Source of the DNA: an uncultured Aeromonadales bacterium
GTDB lineage: Bacteria; Pseudomonadota; Gammaproteobacteria; Enterobacterales; Succinivibrionaceae
Reading direction: 5' to 3'
DNA length: 34,902 nucleotides
Assembly: GCA_902782145.1 (NCBI GenBank)
Contig: CACZLZ010000025.1
Location: 1 to 34,902, forward strand
Part shown: positions 1 to 11,200 of the stretch, in pieces
Layout of the letters: each line of letters begins with the position of its first letter
Numbering within the stretch: the first letter of the stretch is position 1
The notes under the pieces: model-generated
What the model saw: only the letters and a program-made list of their open reading frames with translations
Databases searched by the model: none
Told to the model about the DNA's origin: nothing
Position numbers and translations under genes: made by a program

Positions 1-428
1 CTGGCGAATATACGATAAACCAAAACTTGAATAAACTCACATTTTTGATCCCTGGGTCAACCTACCGTCCCGGATCTGCAAAAATCCGTTCCGACCAGGA
101 ACCCCGGGCCACGCATTCAGGTGATCTTCTTGTTTTAAGAAAATTTTATACATGGTAACCCACATTGATTACTCAGGATAAATGTACTGAGTCCATCGGC
201 TTGTGAAAGCCAGATCTTCTGGCTCCTGCCACGCAAGCAACTGAATTTACTGAATTTTGAGGATTTGCTGGTCTTTTCTAAACCCACACTGAGTACCGGA
301 AGGTGGTTCGTCAGACAGAGTTTCGGTTACCGCCTCTTTCAGGGCAAGAACAGACAGAACCCTCCTTACAGGATGATGGAGAACAGGCACTGGCGTTGTA
401 CGCACAAGTCCTCCCGAGCCAGTGCTGA
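1..428. other. gene-free left flank, AT-rich
   Basis: I see no convincing gene here. The base composition is clearly richer in A and T than the genes to the right. Two perfect inverted repeats are visible: AGCCAGA/TCTGGCT around 208-224 with an almost loop-less tip, and GCACTGGC (387-394)/GCCAGTGC (418-425), which starts 4 bases past the stop of the minus-strand gene ending at 429. The second could fold at the 3' end of that transcript but lacks a T-run, so I do not call it an intrinsic terminator. The segment may be the remains of an inserted element, but no complete end can be defined. Confidence 0.4.
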
Positions 429-794
429 CTAAACGGTATTTTGAGAGTCCAGTTTTTGCAGTGCAATACGGATCTTAGACTCAAATTCAAGGTGATCTTT
501 TAATTGTGCGGAAACTCTGCTTAGTTCATTTTTCACTGATTCGAGCTCAGCCGTCAGTTTATCCACCTCTTTACGGACTTCGGATACTATGTCTTCACGT
601 TGCTTTGTACTAACAGTACGGGTCCTCTTGCCGTTTTCGGCTTTGGGTATGATCTCCTTAGTCACTGGATCTACCCGGCCAAGATAGGACTTTGTGGTTT
701 TCACCTTCTTGGTTTCAGGGTCCCGGTGAGATTCGGAAGTGTAGGCGTAGACGTTGCCTGTTTTTCGGTCAGTACTGTATACAATGCAAGCCAT
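429..794 (-). CDS. orphan protein resembling the N-terminus of IS1634-type transposases
   Basis: Predicted 121-residue protein. The opening (MACIVYSTDRKTGNVYAYTS, then a segment with RDPETKKVKTTKSYLGRVDP) is the typical N-terminal signature of IS1634/IS4-type transposases, which normally run to 500 residues or more with a DDE domain. Here that segment is followed only by a Lys/Glu-rich probable coiled coil (about residues 68-118) and a stop, so no catalytic domain is present. I place the start at the ATG at 794, preceded by GGTGGAG, because the resemblance begins there. An upstream in-frame start at 875 would add 27 residues without recognisable similarity. It could be a truncated transposase remnant or a free-standing small protein that kept the DNA-binding-like head. 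Composition is AT-richer than the neighbouring genes, consistent with mobile origin. Family resemblance is from memory of the motif. Confidence 0.55.
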   Translation of the reverse strand: MACIVYSTDRKTGNVYAYTSESHRDPETKKVKTTKSYLGRVDPVTKEIIPKAENGKRTRTVSTKQREDIVSEVRKEVDKLTAELESVKNELSRVSAQLKDHLEFESKIRIALQKLDSQNTV

Positions 795-967
795 TCTCCA
801 CCGTGCCTTACTGATACTATTCTCATTCGTACAAAGTGATATACCAGATTTGTAGGACTGGTATGCAAAGATCATCCCGACTAGATAAATTTGTACGCAG
901 ACTTACAATCACACGTACTTACAAAATGGAATAGTAGCTCACCAGCCTGGCCAACAGGATCCCATCA

Positions 968-1012
968 GGGCGGATCAGCGCTGATCTGCCATATCCGATC
1001 CGCCCGCTTTTT
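968..1012. terminator. stem-loop with T-run between two genes
   Basis: Perfect 9-base arms GGGCGGATC (968-976) and GATCCGCCC (997-1005) are followed on the plus strand by GCTTTTT. A second palindrome, GATCAGCGCTGATC (973-986), is nested in it. It lies 26 bases past the stop of the minus-strand aldo/keto reductase gene, so it probably ends that transcript. The T-run, however, is on the plus side, so strand and mechanism are uncertain. Confidence 0.5.
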
Positions 1013-1030
1013 CCCTGACGCAGGTAACTC

Positions 1031-2383
<1,353 letters not shown>

Positions 2384-3157
2384 TCAGCCCCGCATCCCGG
2401 CGGTGGTTAGAAACTCCCGGAGCCGGGGATCCGGCGGATCCTCAAAAAACCTCTCCGGCGGTTCGTCCACCCGGATCCCGCCGTCACAGACAAACATGGC
2501 CCGGGTGGAGACATTCCGGGCAAAGCGCATCTCATGGGTGACCACCATCATGGTCAGGCCCCCCTGGGCCAGATCGCGCATGAGTGCCAGGACCTCCTGG
2601 ACCATCTCTGGATCCAATGCGCTGGTAGGCTCGTCAAACAGGATGATCTCCGGATCCATGGCCAGAGATCTGACAATGGCCACCCGCTGCTTCTGCCCGC
2701 CTGAGAGATGCGAGGGATAAGCGCCGGCCCGGCCGGCCAGCCCCACCCGCTCCAGGAGCATCATAGCCTTCTCCTCGGCCTGGCTCCGGGTTAGTCCCCC
2801 GGAGATCTCCGGGGCCAGGGCCACATTCCGGAGCACGGTCATGTTGTCAAAAAGGTTGAACTGCTGGAACACCATGCCGATCCGGGGAATGGTGGCCGCC
2901 GCCTCCCGGGAGGACAATGTCAGCAGATCCCGGCCGTGGAACAGGATCCGGCCCGACTCTGCCCGCTCCAGCAGATTAAGGGACCGGATCAGGGTGGACT
3001 TGCCGCAGCCCGAGGGGCCGATGACCGCCACCACGTCTCCGGGCATGATCCGGAAAGACACATGATCCAGGATCACATGCTCCCCGTACCGCCGGCAGAG
3101 ATCCTGCACCTCCAGAAGTGGCTCTGCCCCTTTGCCTTGCTCTTCAGCGCTCGTCAC
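2384..3157 (-). CDS. polar amino-acid ABC transporter ATP-binding protein (GlnQ/HisP type)
   Basis: A 257-residue ABC ATPase that would power import of an amino acid through the permease encoded just upstream. All canonical motifs are intact: Walker A GPSGCGKST (47-55), Q-loop in VFQQFNLF (97-104), signature LSGGQKQR (151-158), Walker B with IILFDEPTSALD (Asp175, Glu176) and the H-loop His208. The FQQFNLF motif is characteristic of the polar amino-acid uptake branch. I chose the GTG at 3157 because a perfect AAAGGAGG sits 7 bases upstream. A longer frame starting at 3190 has no such site. The gene overlaps the end of the permease gene by 14 bases, which points to translational coupling. It is the last gene of the inferred operon. 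Substrate is unknown, though the peptidase genes upstream suggest amino acids released by proteolysis. Confidence 0.92.
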   Translation of the reverse strand: MTSAEEQGKGAEPLLEVQDLCRRYGEHVILDHVSFRIMPGDVVAVIGPSGCGKSTLIRSLNLLERAESGRILFHGRDLLTLSSREAAATIPRIGMVFQQFNLFDNMTVLRNVALAPEISGGLTRSQAEEKAMMLLERVGLAGRAGAYPSHLSGGQKQRVAIVRSLAMDPEIILFDEPTSALDPEMVQEVLALMRDLAQGGLTMMVVTHEMRFARNVSTRAMFVCDGGIRVDEPPERFFEDPPDPRLREFLTTAGMRG

Positions 3158-4694
3158 GTCTGAGCCTCCTTTCCAGCCTGGAAACACCAAAGGACATAAG
3201 GCCGATGAGGATCAGGTAGATCAGGGCCACCGCCATCAGGGGCATGAAGGCCTCATAGGTGATGCTCCGGATGATCACACCGCCCCGGGTGAGATCCGCC
3301 AGGCCTATGTAGCCGCTGATGGAAGTCTCCTTCAGCAGGGATATGGACTCGTTGCCCAGGGCGGGCAGCACCTTCTTCACCGCCTGGGGCAGAACGATAT
3401 GCCGGTAGATCTGGAAGGGCGAGAGCCCCAGGGTGCGCCCGGCCTCAAACTGCCCCCGATCCACCGCCATGATCCCGCCCCGGATGATCTCTGCGGAATA
3501 GGCGGCAGAGTTCAGACCGAAGGCCGCCACCGCCACCAGGATCTTGCTCACGTCCACCGCAGCGAAGATCAGATAGTAAATGATCAGAAGCTGGATCATC
3601 ACCGGGGTGCCCCGGATGACGTTGATGTAGATCACCGCCAGGAAGTTGGGCACCGCCAGCCCGCCGTTCCGATCATGCCAGGATCGGATCACCGCCAGCA
3701 CAAAGCCCCCGGCAAAGCCGCACAATGTGGAGAGAAAGGCCACCAGAAGGGTGATCCCCAGGCCCCGGGCAATGAAGAGCCACCGATCCTGCTCAATGAA
3801 GTTGTCATGGAACCGCTGACTGAGGGACCGCTCCGCCTCCTCCCCGGCAGATGCCGCCGCCATCCCCGACCGGGCCAGCACCGAGATCCGGGTGGTGACC
3901 AGGGGACGGGTGAAGTTCACGGACTTCTGGCGATCCTCGGTGACGGACAGGCCTGCAAAGGCGAAATCCGCCTTCCCCGCGGCCACGGCGCTGATCACCG
4001 CGTCAAACTCCATTTCCTCAATCCGCAGCTGCCGGCCCATAAGATCCGCCACCGCCCGGGCCAGCTCCACCTCGTAGCCCGTGACCTGGCCGCCTTCAAA
4101 ATACTCATAGGGCGGGAACTGGGCATTGGTGGCCATCACCAGGGGCGCGCCGCCCTGGTTCTTCTGGACATAATGGTAGTCCCCCTGGTGCTCCACAAAG
4201 GTCTGCCGGAGCTTCTCCGGGATCCCCATCTCTTCGGCCCTGATCAGGGCCTGGTTGATCTCTGCCAGGAGATCCGGCCGCTCCAGGGCCACTGCCCCCG
4301 CAAAGGTCTCCTGGGCAAAGGGGAAGTCCAGGATCACCAGATCCGGATTTTTCCGGAGAAACTCCAGGGCCGGCTGATGATCCACGATCACCAGATCAAT
4401 TTTGCCCTGCTTCATGGCTGTGACCGCATCGGGGCTGGAGTTGAAGCGCTCCAGCATGTCGGCATAGCCCAGACGGTCCAGCAGAGCGGTGGCCCCCTGA
4501 TCGGCAGTGGATCCCACCTGGACCCCCACCCGGCAGCCGGCGATCTCCTCCACAGAAGAGGGTTGACAGGGATCCCGGGCCTGGCCGCAGCCGCAGAAGA
4601 AGATCAGTGCCCAGAGCAGGGGAAGAAGAGTAAAAAGCCGGCATTCCCGGAAGACAGGCTCTTTATAAAAACAAGGGACGCTGCCGGCTCCCAT
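3144..4694 (-). CDS. amino-acid ABC transporter: circularly permuted substrate-binding domain fused to permease
   Basis: A 516-residue fusion anchored in the inner membrane. A hydrophobic N-terminal segment (about 18-33) ends at FFCGC, a possible lipobox (Cys34). Next comes what is normally the second half of an SBP_bac_3 domain (about 49-170: GCRVGVQVGSTAD, DLVIVDHQPA, then the C-terminal helices). A short linker leads to what is normally the first half (about 184-276: MATNAQFPPYEYFEGG, AGLSVTEDRQKSVNFTRP). Together the two pieces make one domain's length, in swapped order. The expected ligand contacts are present: Arg255, Ser62/Thr63 and Asp105. A BPD_transp_1 permease follows (about 307-507) with RGTP at 361 and the ATPase-docking EAA loop at 417-438. 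The ATG at 4694 has GGGAG 8 bases upstream. An earlier in-frame start would overlap the peptidase gene. Lactococcal GlnP-type fusions have intact tandem domains, so this may derive from such a protein by internal loss. Confidence 0.88.
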   Translation of the reverse strand: MGAGSVPCFYKEPVFRECRLFTLLPLLWALIFFCGCGQARDPCQPSSVEEIAGCRVGVQVGSTADQGATALLDRLGYADMLERFNSSPDAVTAMKQGKIDLVIVDHQPALEFLRKNPDLVILDFPFAQETFAGAVALERPDLLAEINQALIRAEEMGIPEKLRQTFVEHQGDYHYVQKNQGGAPLVMATNAQFPPYEYFEGGQVTGYEVELARAVADLMGRQLRIEEMEFDAVISAVAAGKADFAFAGLSVTEDRQKSVNFTRPLVTTRISVLARSGMAAASAGEEAERSLSQRFHDNFIEQDRWLFIARGLGITLLVAFLSTLCGFAGGFVLAVIRSWHDRNGGLAVPNFLAVIYINVIRGTPVMIQLLIIYYLIFAAVDVSKILVAVAAFGLNSAAYSAEIIRGGIMAVDRGQFEAGRTLGLSPFQIYRHIVLPQAVKKVLPALGNESISLLKETSISGYIGLADLTRGGVIIRSITYEAFMPLMAVALIYLILIGLMSFGVSRLERRLRRDER

Positions 4695-4716
4695 GCCGGC
4701 GGCTCCCAGAGCCGTC

Positions 4717-7700
4717 CTAGCGGCGTTCAAAAACAAAGTCGCCTCCTGTGCCAAAGTTCAGTACCAGGCGCCGGCCCTGGAGCATGAAGGATGCGGACAG
4801 CCTGGTGCCGTCAGCATAGGTCATCATGATCCGATCCCCGGACAATGCGCCCACCGCCTCTGAGCGGCGGGTACCGGAAGTGAAGATCAGGCGCAGGAAC
4901 TTGCCCCCTCCGGTGGGCCGGATCTCCAGATCCGAGGCACTCCGGGCGTCATGCCACCTGCCCGGCAGGCGTGCCATGGGATCTGCGGCCGGCAACTGAG
5001 CCTCCGGAGAGACAGGAGCACCGGTACCTGAAGCTGGGGCACTGCCCGTGCCGGTGCCCACACCCGATCCGGTGCCAGCTGCCGGATCAACCGGGGATCC
5101 ACTGCCCCCGGCAGGCGCCCCCTCCCGGCGGCAGTCAAACAGATGGTGGTTCTCCGCCATGATCCTGAGGGTTCCCCGCCGCCGATCCAGATCCAGGGCG
5201 AAGCGCACATCACCCTCCCCGGGGGCCACTGTCATGACATGATCCTTCAGGACAAACCGTCCTTTGAAAGTCTCCTTTTTGCCGGTGTCCGGATCCCGAG
5301 TCACCATCACCACCCGGTCCCCGGCAAACTCCCAGTCCGAATATGCCGAGTGCCACTTTCCCTGGAGTGCCTCCTGTGACACCGCACCCAGGGGACGGAG
5401 CACCCTCCGCTCACCGGATCCGATCCCCACCAGGCTGACCGTCCGGTCATCCCCGGCCCCGTCAATGTAGAAGAAGAAAGAGCCCATGGCCCGGAGCAGG
5501 GATCGGTCGGATCGCAGCACCGCCAGATCCCGGTTCTCGAAGAACACCATCTGGGGCGGTACCAGACCTTCACCGTCATTGAAGGCGTTGATCAGACTCA
5601 CTCCTGCGACCCTCCCGGAAATCCCCCACTCGCACTCTTTCGCGCCCTGGGCGCACTTCAGTGTCATGGTGTCAAAGGTCGGCAGCAGATCGGTGGTGCC
5701 GTAGGCAGATCCCCGGGCATACACGGCCACGGAATAGGTGCCAGAAAGCTGATCCATCCGGGCATAGGTCTCCCGGGTGAGCTGGATCTGGGAGGGAAGG
5801 TTCTGCACCATCAGGGGCTCGGTGCGGAAGAATGCCTGCTTGCCGTCCATGGTCTCCGCCGTCAGGCTGACGCCGATAAGGGAGCCGTCAGGAGGATTGG
5901 CCAGCACCAGCTTAAAGTCATGACCGGCCCTGAGGGTCAGAGGGCGGGTGCGGATGTAGCCCTCCTGGCGGGTGGTCTTGTCAAGGGTGTTCTTGTCAAT
6001 ATAGAACCAGTGAGGAGTGAACTCGCCTCCGGCCTCGGCGGGCACCGGCCTGCCGTCAAGATCCGTAAAGCCGGAGAAGATCCGCAGTTCAGTGTTGAAC
6101 TCCATCCGCACAGCCATAATGTCCTGGCTTCCCGGACGGCGGTAATCCCCCACAAAATAGCCCTTGCTGATATCGGTGCGGTCATGGAAGAAGGTCCCCG
6201 GGGACAGCACCGTGTCATCGGAGATCATGAAGTTCTGACCGGTGATCTCCCGGATGAAGGTGGTGGTGCCGTCATTGTAGTCGGGCATCACATCCAGCAC
6301 AGTCCGCTTCTCCGAGGGCACCCGGTACTGCTTGTTCAGATCCACCAGCAGATCGCCGTGGCACAGGTAGTACCTGCCGTCAGCATCCAGATACTGGGCC
6401 AGCTTGGTCCAGATGATGTTCTGGCCATTGATGTCAAAGCGGATGGAGGTCTGGGTCAGAGGTCGGAGGAAATCAGGCCGGTGCAGGACAAAGTTCTTCA
6501 CATTGGAGGGATCAGCCCCGGCGGGAAGCTTCGGTACCCCCACCTCCACATTGGAGAAATAGGGATCTGTGGTCCGGCCGATCTCCTGGTGCCGGTACAG
6601 GGCGTTGAGATAACTGCCCAGCCCCGAGTCCCGGGCAAAGGGGGTGGCGCTGTAGCCATCCAGGACATTCACCCGGTTCAGGGGCAGATAAACGGAAAGG
6701 CCCCCGGAGGAAGCACCCAGGCGGGTGGCCCGGGTGTGGATCATGAACCGCCCGAGGCTCTGCCGGATCTGGTCACAGAGGGCCGGATATTTGTCCCCCA
6801 TGGTGGCCATGGCGTCCAGGAAGCCGGTGAGATCCACCGAGGACCTGGCTCTCTTCCCCAGGGAGTAGTCGTCATAGCCCTGCTGGCTGCCGTAATGCAG
6901 GGCCACGGCAGTCTTCCGGGTGATCTCATAGGCCCGATCCGGTGCGTCCCGCACCAGCTGCACCGCCAGTTTCCGGAGGGCTTCGGCCAGGGGCCGGAAC
7001 TGATCCATCCTGAACAGGGAGAAGGAAGCCTCCGCCGGCCAGATCCGGTCATAGAAGTCCACGGTGCCGTCCACCAGGGCCCGGCCCAGAGCCTCAGGAT
7101 CCTGGGAGGCAGCGGCGGCCCGGAGAAAAGTCTGGTAATCCGTGCCGAAACCCGGCACCGGCGGGGCGCTGGCGGCCACATAGTCTGCCAGATCCTTCAG
7201 GTAATAAAGAAAGTCCGCCTGGGCCATCAGGCACAGATCCATCACAATGAGATCAAAGCGGCCCCGGGGAAGGGCTCCGGCTGCCTCCCGGACGGCGGAG
7301 GAGAACTGCTCGCCGTTCATGTACTCCCCGGCGGAGCCGTCATAGAGCATCATGGGCCAGCCGCCGCCGTGATCCCAGGCCACAAAGGCGTGCCTGCGGG
7401 CCGGATAGTTCCGGATCCCGTAGTTCAGAAAATCCCTGAGGATCCGGGGATCGGCGCTGTTCACCTGGCCCAGATCCATGATCACCGGAGAAGCAACAGT
7501 GTCAGGCAATTGGGTTTTTCCTCTGCGGAGCCCGGGATAGAACTTCGCCGGATCCAAAGTGCCGCCCCGGGCCACCCGGTAGATCCGGGCCCCGGACCAG
7601 TTCTGCCAGCCGTCAAACTCCCCGGGACTCCGATCCACCAGCACCAGCACCTCCACATTGTCCGGCTTGGCGCTCTCCATCTCCAGGAGATCGAAAAAAG

Positions 7701-8190
7701 ACTGGACTTCCAGATCGTTGTCCGCCGCAAGGTAGATCATGATGAGCCAGTCCGCCGGGGAGGCTGCCCCGGCAGTCTGGGTGGCTGAGACCGGAGCAGA
7801 GGCGGGAGCCCCCGCCCCGGTGGCAGCAGCCGACACTGTGCCCGGAGCCTTGGCCGTGGCGGCGGGGGCCGCACCGGCCCCGGGGGCCAGGATCAGAAAC
7901 AGGGAGCCGATCAGCAGTGCCGCCAGGAGCCGGAGGAGACCGCAGCCGCGGCCGTCACCCCGGAGGGGATCCGGCTGAAGGCAGATGGTACCGCCCCGGG
8001 ATATGTGCGGCTCTCCGTACTGCCGCGAACCGTAACCGAGATCAGGGGACAGAAGTCCCGCCTTCCGCTTAAAAACGCCGCTTGCGTCCTGTATGTCACT
8101 TACCACGTTCCCCATGTCTGCTCTCTCGTCCAGTTTATCCGCTCTTTCAACCCGCATGACTGCTCTCTCGTCCCGCATACCCGCTCTCAC
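4717..8190 (-). CDS. secreted clostripain-family (C11) cysteine peptidase with two C-terminal lipocalin-like modules
   Basis: Large exported protein (1157 residues from the GTG at 8190). The C11 domain begins at WLIMIYLAADNDLE (148-161). The catalytic His274 lies in AWDHGGGW and Cys320 in VMDLCLMAQ, followed by SAPPVPGFGTDY, the usual layout of clostripain-like peptidases, many of which cleave after Arg. A central region has no family I recognise. Two small beta-rich modules follow, starting LQGKWH (942) and LPGRWH (1075), separated by a Gly/Ser/Pro linker. A hydrophobic segment (84-107) ending in AGA is a likely signal peptide, but about 80 residues precede it, partly a heptad-repeat stretch, so the start is uncertain: ATGs at 8178, 8157 and 8115 are alternatives and none has a good Shine-Dalgarno site. 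It is a paralogue of the next gene upstream and lies 22 bases before the transporter gene. Confidence 0.88.
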   Translation of the reverse strand: MRAGMRDERAVMRVERADKLDERADMGNVVSDIQDASGVFKRKAGLLSPDLGYGSRQYGEPHISRGGTICLQPDPLRGDGRGCGLLRLLAALLIGSLFLILAPGAGAAPAATAKAPGTVSAAATGAGAPASAPVSATQTAGAASPADWLIMIYLAADNDLEVQSFFDLLEMESAKPDNVEVLVLVDRSPGEFDGWQNWSGARIYRVARGGTLDPAKFYPGLRRGKTQLPDTVASPVIMDLGQVNSADPRILRDFLNYGIRNYPARRHAFVAWDHGGGWPMMLYDGSAGEYMNGEQFSSAVREAAGALPRGRFDLIVMDLCLMAQADFLYYLKDLADYVAASAPPVPGFGTDYQTFLRAAAASQDPEALGRALVDGTVDFYDRIWPAEASFSLFRMDQFRPLAEALRKLAVQLVRDAPDRAYEITRKTAVALHYGSQQGYDDYSLGKRARSSVDLTGFLDAMATMGDKYPALCDQIRQSLGRFMIHTRATRLGASSGGLSVYLPLNRVNVLDGYSATPFARDSGLGSYLNALYRHQEIGRTTDPYFSNVEVGVPKLPAGADPSNVKNFVLHRPDFLRPLTQTSIRFDINGQNIIWTKLAQYLDADGRYYLCHGDLLVDLNKQYRVPSEKRTVLDVMPDYNDGTTTFIREITGQNFMISDDTVLSPGTFFHDRTDISKGYFVGDYRRPGSQDIMAVRMEFNTELRIFSGFTDLDGRPVPAEAGGEFTPHWFYIDKNTLDKTTRQEGYIRTRPLTLRAGHDFKLVLANPPDGSLIGVSLTAETMDGKQAFFRTEPLMVQNLPSQIQLTRETYARMDQLSGTYSVAVYARGSAYGTTDLLPTFDTMTLKCAQGAKECEWGISGRVAGVSLINAFNDGEGLVPPQMVFFENRDLAVLRSDRSLLRAMGSFFFYIDGAGDDRTVSLVGIGSGERRVLRPLGAVSQEALQGKWHSAYSDWEFAGDRVVMVTRDPDTGKKETFKGRFVLKDHVMTVAPGEGDVRFALDLDRRRGTLRIMAENHHLFDCRREGAPAGGSGSPVDPAAGTGSGVGTGTGSAPASGTGAPVSPEAQLPAADPMARLPGRWHDARSASDLEIRPTGGGKFLRLIFTSGTRRSEAVGALSGDRIMMTYADGTRLSASFMLQGRRLVLNFGTGGDFVFERR

Positions 8191-8210
8191 ATCCCAATCA
8201 TCCGCTCTGC
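8120..8210. repeat. 21-base tandem repeat spanning the start of the first C11 peptidase gene
   Basis: Units begin with GCTCT at 8120, 8141, 8162, 8183 and 8204, an exact 21-base period over four full units and a partial fifth. On the minus strand this reads as in-frame heptads of the form RAxxxxE. The array runs past the first usable start codon (GTG 8190) into the upstream non-coding DNA. It could be a coding repeat that has drifted, or a regulatory array. Confidence 0.7.
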
Positions 8211-8276
8211 CGGATCCGCAGGTGATCCATCACACCCCCTGCCCGGAGCCTGATCCGGACAGGATCTGCACCGCTC

Positions 8277-11200
8277 TCAGATCCCTGGGGTGCTGTTCCG
8301 GGTGAAGATCCAGTCCTTCCCCTCCGTGCCGGAGGTCCTCAGGATCAGGCGCCCCTCAGCATCCAGACGGTAGTCCAGGATCATCCGGGTGCCGTTCTCA
8401 TAGGTCAGGTGGGCCGCCGAGCTGCCCAGGGACGCCACGGCCTCTGACCGTCTGTCACCGCTGACAAACACCAGGCGGAGATAGTTGGTTCCGGTCACCC
8501 TGCTCACCTCAAGATCCGTGGCCGCCTCCCCGGTGCCTCCGTGCCAGTAGCCCGGGAGCTGTTCCCGGATCCTGGCCAGGGTGGCTGATCCGTCGGCGGC
8601 GGACTTCTGCACCTGCATCAGGTATGGCTTCCGGCTCTTGAGCCGCAGGATCTCCGTTCCCGGATCCAGGATCAGGGCCATGCTCCTGAGATCCTCCGGG
8701 AAGTTCCTGTCCAGCTCCAGCACATTGTCCTTAAGGGTGAAGGAGCCCTCATGGTGCCCCCTGAACGCCGCCACCGGCCCGTCATCCCGGTAGTCCAGCT
8801 CCGCCTTGCCGTCCTTGAAGCGCCAGGTGACATTGGCGCTGGTCCAGACACCCTCCAGGCTCCGGGGGCTGACCGACTCCATGGGATACAGCGCCAGGCG
8901 GCTGCCCCGGCCGATGGACACCAGATACAGGATCCGGTCCCGGCCGCTGCCATGGAGGAAAGCCTCATAGGAGGTGATGTCGCTGCGGTAGATCATGTCG
9001 GCCTTGCCGTCCCGGGCCATGCTGGCGATAAGCTGCACCGGCGCATCCGGATCCGGGGAGGAGACGATGTCAAAATAGCCATGGGCGCCGGATCCAGATC
9101 GCCACATATGCTTCATCATGGCGGTCTTCGGCAGCCGCTCCGGCGGGGAGATGGTGAAGGAGTCAAAGGTGGGCACCAGCTCCGGAGGCTCCCCGTTCTT
9201 CCCGTCCATGAACAGTCCCACGGCGTAGCGTCCCTCCAGTTCCCCGGGACTTCTCTTCAGAGCGGCAATAAGCTCCCGCTGCCCGGGACTGGACCGCACA
9301 GTAAGCTCATCAGTGAAGCCGGTGCTGCCCCGGCCGCCCCAGATGTTGTTGGCGTACACCCCGTAGCGCACCCTGGAACCTTCAGGAAGGTTGGCCAGCA
9401 CCAGCTGCAGTCCGCCAGCGGCCAGGTTCTGGAGGTTCACCGGCTCCGAGTAGTCAAAAAGCACATCGTTCCCGGAGGGAATGGTGGCTCCCCCGTCTGT
9501 GGCCCGGATCCGGCCGAAGCGCAATGATGCCCCGGGGGCCTGCATGAACATGGCGCCCGTGGCAACGTCGGTGATGCTCACCAGTTGCCGGGTGTCTGCG
9601 GAGAACCTCAGCAGCACCGGAGTCTCGGCGCCCCCGGCAGGCGGAGCATAGAGCGCCCGGACGAAGATGCCGGAGAAGTCGGGGGTGTTGTGCAGGGCAG
9701 TCACCGGCCAGACTGCGCCTCCGGCCATGATCAGGAAGCGCTGCCCGGTCATCTCCCGGATGAAGGTGTTGGTGCCGTCCCCAAAGTCCGGCAGGATATC
9801 CCGGATATCCCCGGAGAGCCCCTCGGTGGAGGATTTGCTCAGATCCACCAGCAACTGCTGGAAGTCATAGTGGGGATACGGATCTGTGGGAGTGCGGCTT
9901 ACCTGCCCCAGAAAGGCGCTGTGAATGTCTTTGCCGGTGACATCAAAGCGCACCGCATAGCCGCTGAGGGGCTCCAGGATCCGGCTCTCCCGGATCCCGG
10001 TGATCTCCCCGTCCCGGCGGATAACCGTGCCGACCTGGATCCCCTCCACCCGGGGCGCCTGGGCAGAGGCGGAGGCTTTCCCCTGCTGGCGGAACAGTTC
10101 CCTGAGATAGGGGAGCATGCCGGATTTGGCGGCAAAGGCAGTGTCCTCATACCCCTTGAAGACGTTGGGGGCCACCAGGGGCAGGTAGATGGCTACCCCT
10201 CCCCGGACCAGCATCTCATCGGTGGAGGCGGTGTGCACCACCAGCGTGTCCAGGGCTTTCCGCACAGCATCAGTCCGGTCCCGGAGATCCGGGAACTCCC
10301 GGTCAAGGCGGTCCAGCCAGTCCCGGAGATCCACGGAGGAGGTCAGGCGGTGATCCCGGAAATAGGCGTCAAAGCCCAGATCGTGGAAATGATAGGATCT
10401 GGCGGTGATCTGAGTCAGGGCGGAGACGCTGCCGGAGGCGCGTTTTACCAGCTCCCCGGTCAGGGCAGCCAGAGCCTCAACCGCCTGACGGGTGCGGCTC
10501 AGATCGTAAAGGGAGAACTGGGCCCGGTCGGCCACCACATTGTGCCGGTTGAAGAACCGGGTGTTGGCGTCCACAATGTCCCGGCCGATATCCCGGGTGG
10601 AGGCGTCATCCTTCAGCAGGGGCAGCAGGGAGACATAGTCCGAGGCATATCCCGGAATGGGCGGAGGGCTGGCGATCATGTAGTCCGCCACCGTGGCGGT
10701 CTCAAAGATCACATCCATCTGCCCCATGAGGCACATGTCATAGATCAGCAGATCGAAGCGTCCCCGGGGGAGCACCGCCGCGCCCCGGCCCACCGCCCCG
10801 GTGAGTTGGGAAATGGTCATGGACATCTTGGAGGTCTGATCCTCCAGATTGCCAAACCAGCCGCCCCCGTGATCCATGCTCACAAAGGCATAGCGCCGGG
10901 CGGGAAACCTGGCGGCTGCATAACGGATGAACTTCTCAATGGATGCGGGATCCGCAGAATTCACCGGGCCCAGATCCTCCAGCAGCTCCGAGACCAGGGG
11001 CGGGAAGGTGCCGAAAAAGCCCATGTCGTAGAAGCGGTGCATGTCAATGGAGGCGGGGTTGCGCCGGACCCGGTAGATCCGGCCTCCCGACCATCCGCCC
11101 TGGATGGGCTGGGCCCCTGCCCGATCTACCTGGATGATGACCTCCACATTGTCCGGCAGGGACTGTTCCATCTCGGCAATGTCGTGGAGGAGCATGGCCT

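Noticed and set aside
3132-4787. Long plus-strand open frame (551 codons) opposite the transporter gene
   Set aside because: The minus strand has unmistakable binding-protein and permease motifs. The plus frame is His/Pro/Gly/Gln-rich with no domain, typical of the antisense of GC-rich genes.
5920-7788. Long plus-strand open frame (622 codons) opposite the first C11 peptidase
   Set aside because: Low-complexity His/Gly/Pro composition, no family motif, and it lies wholly within a well-supported gene.
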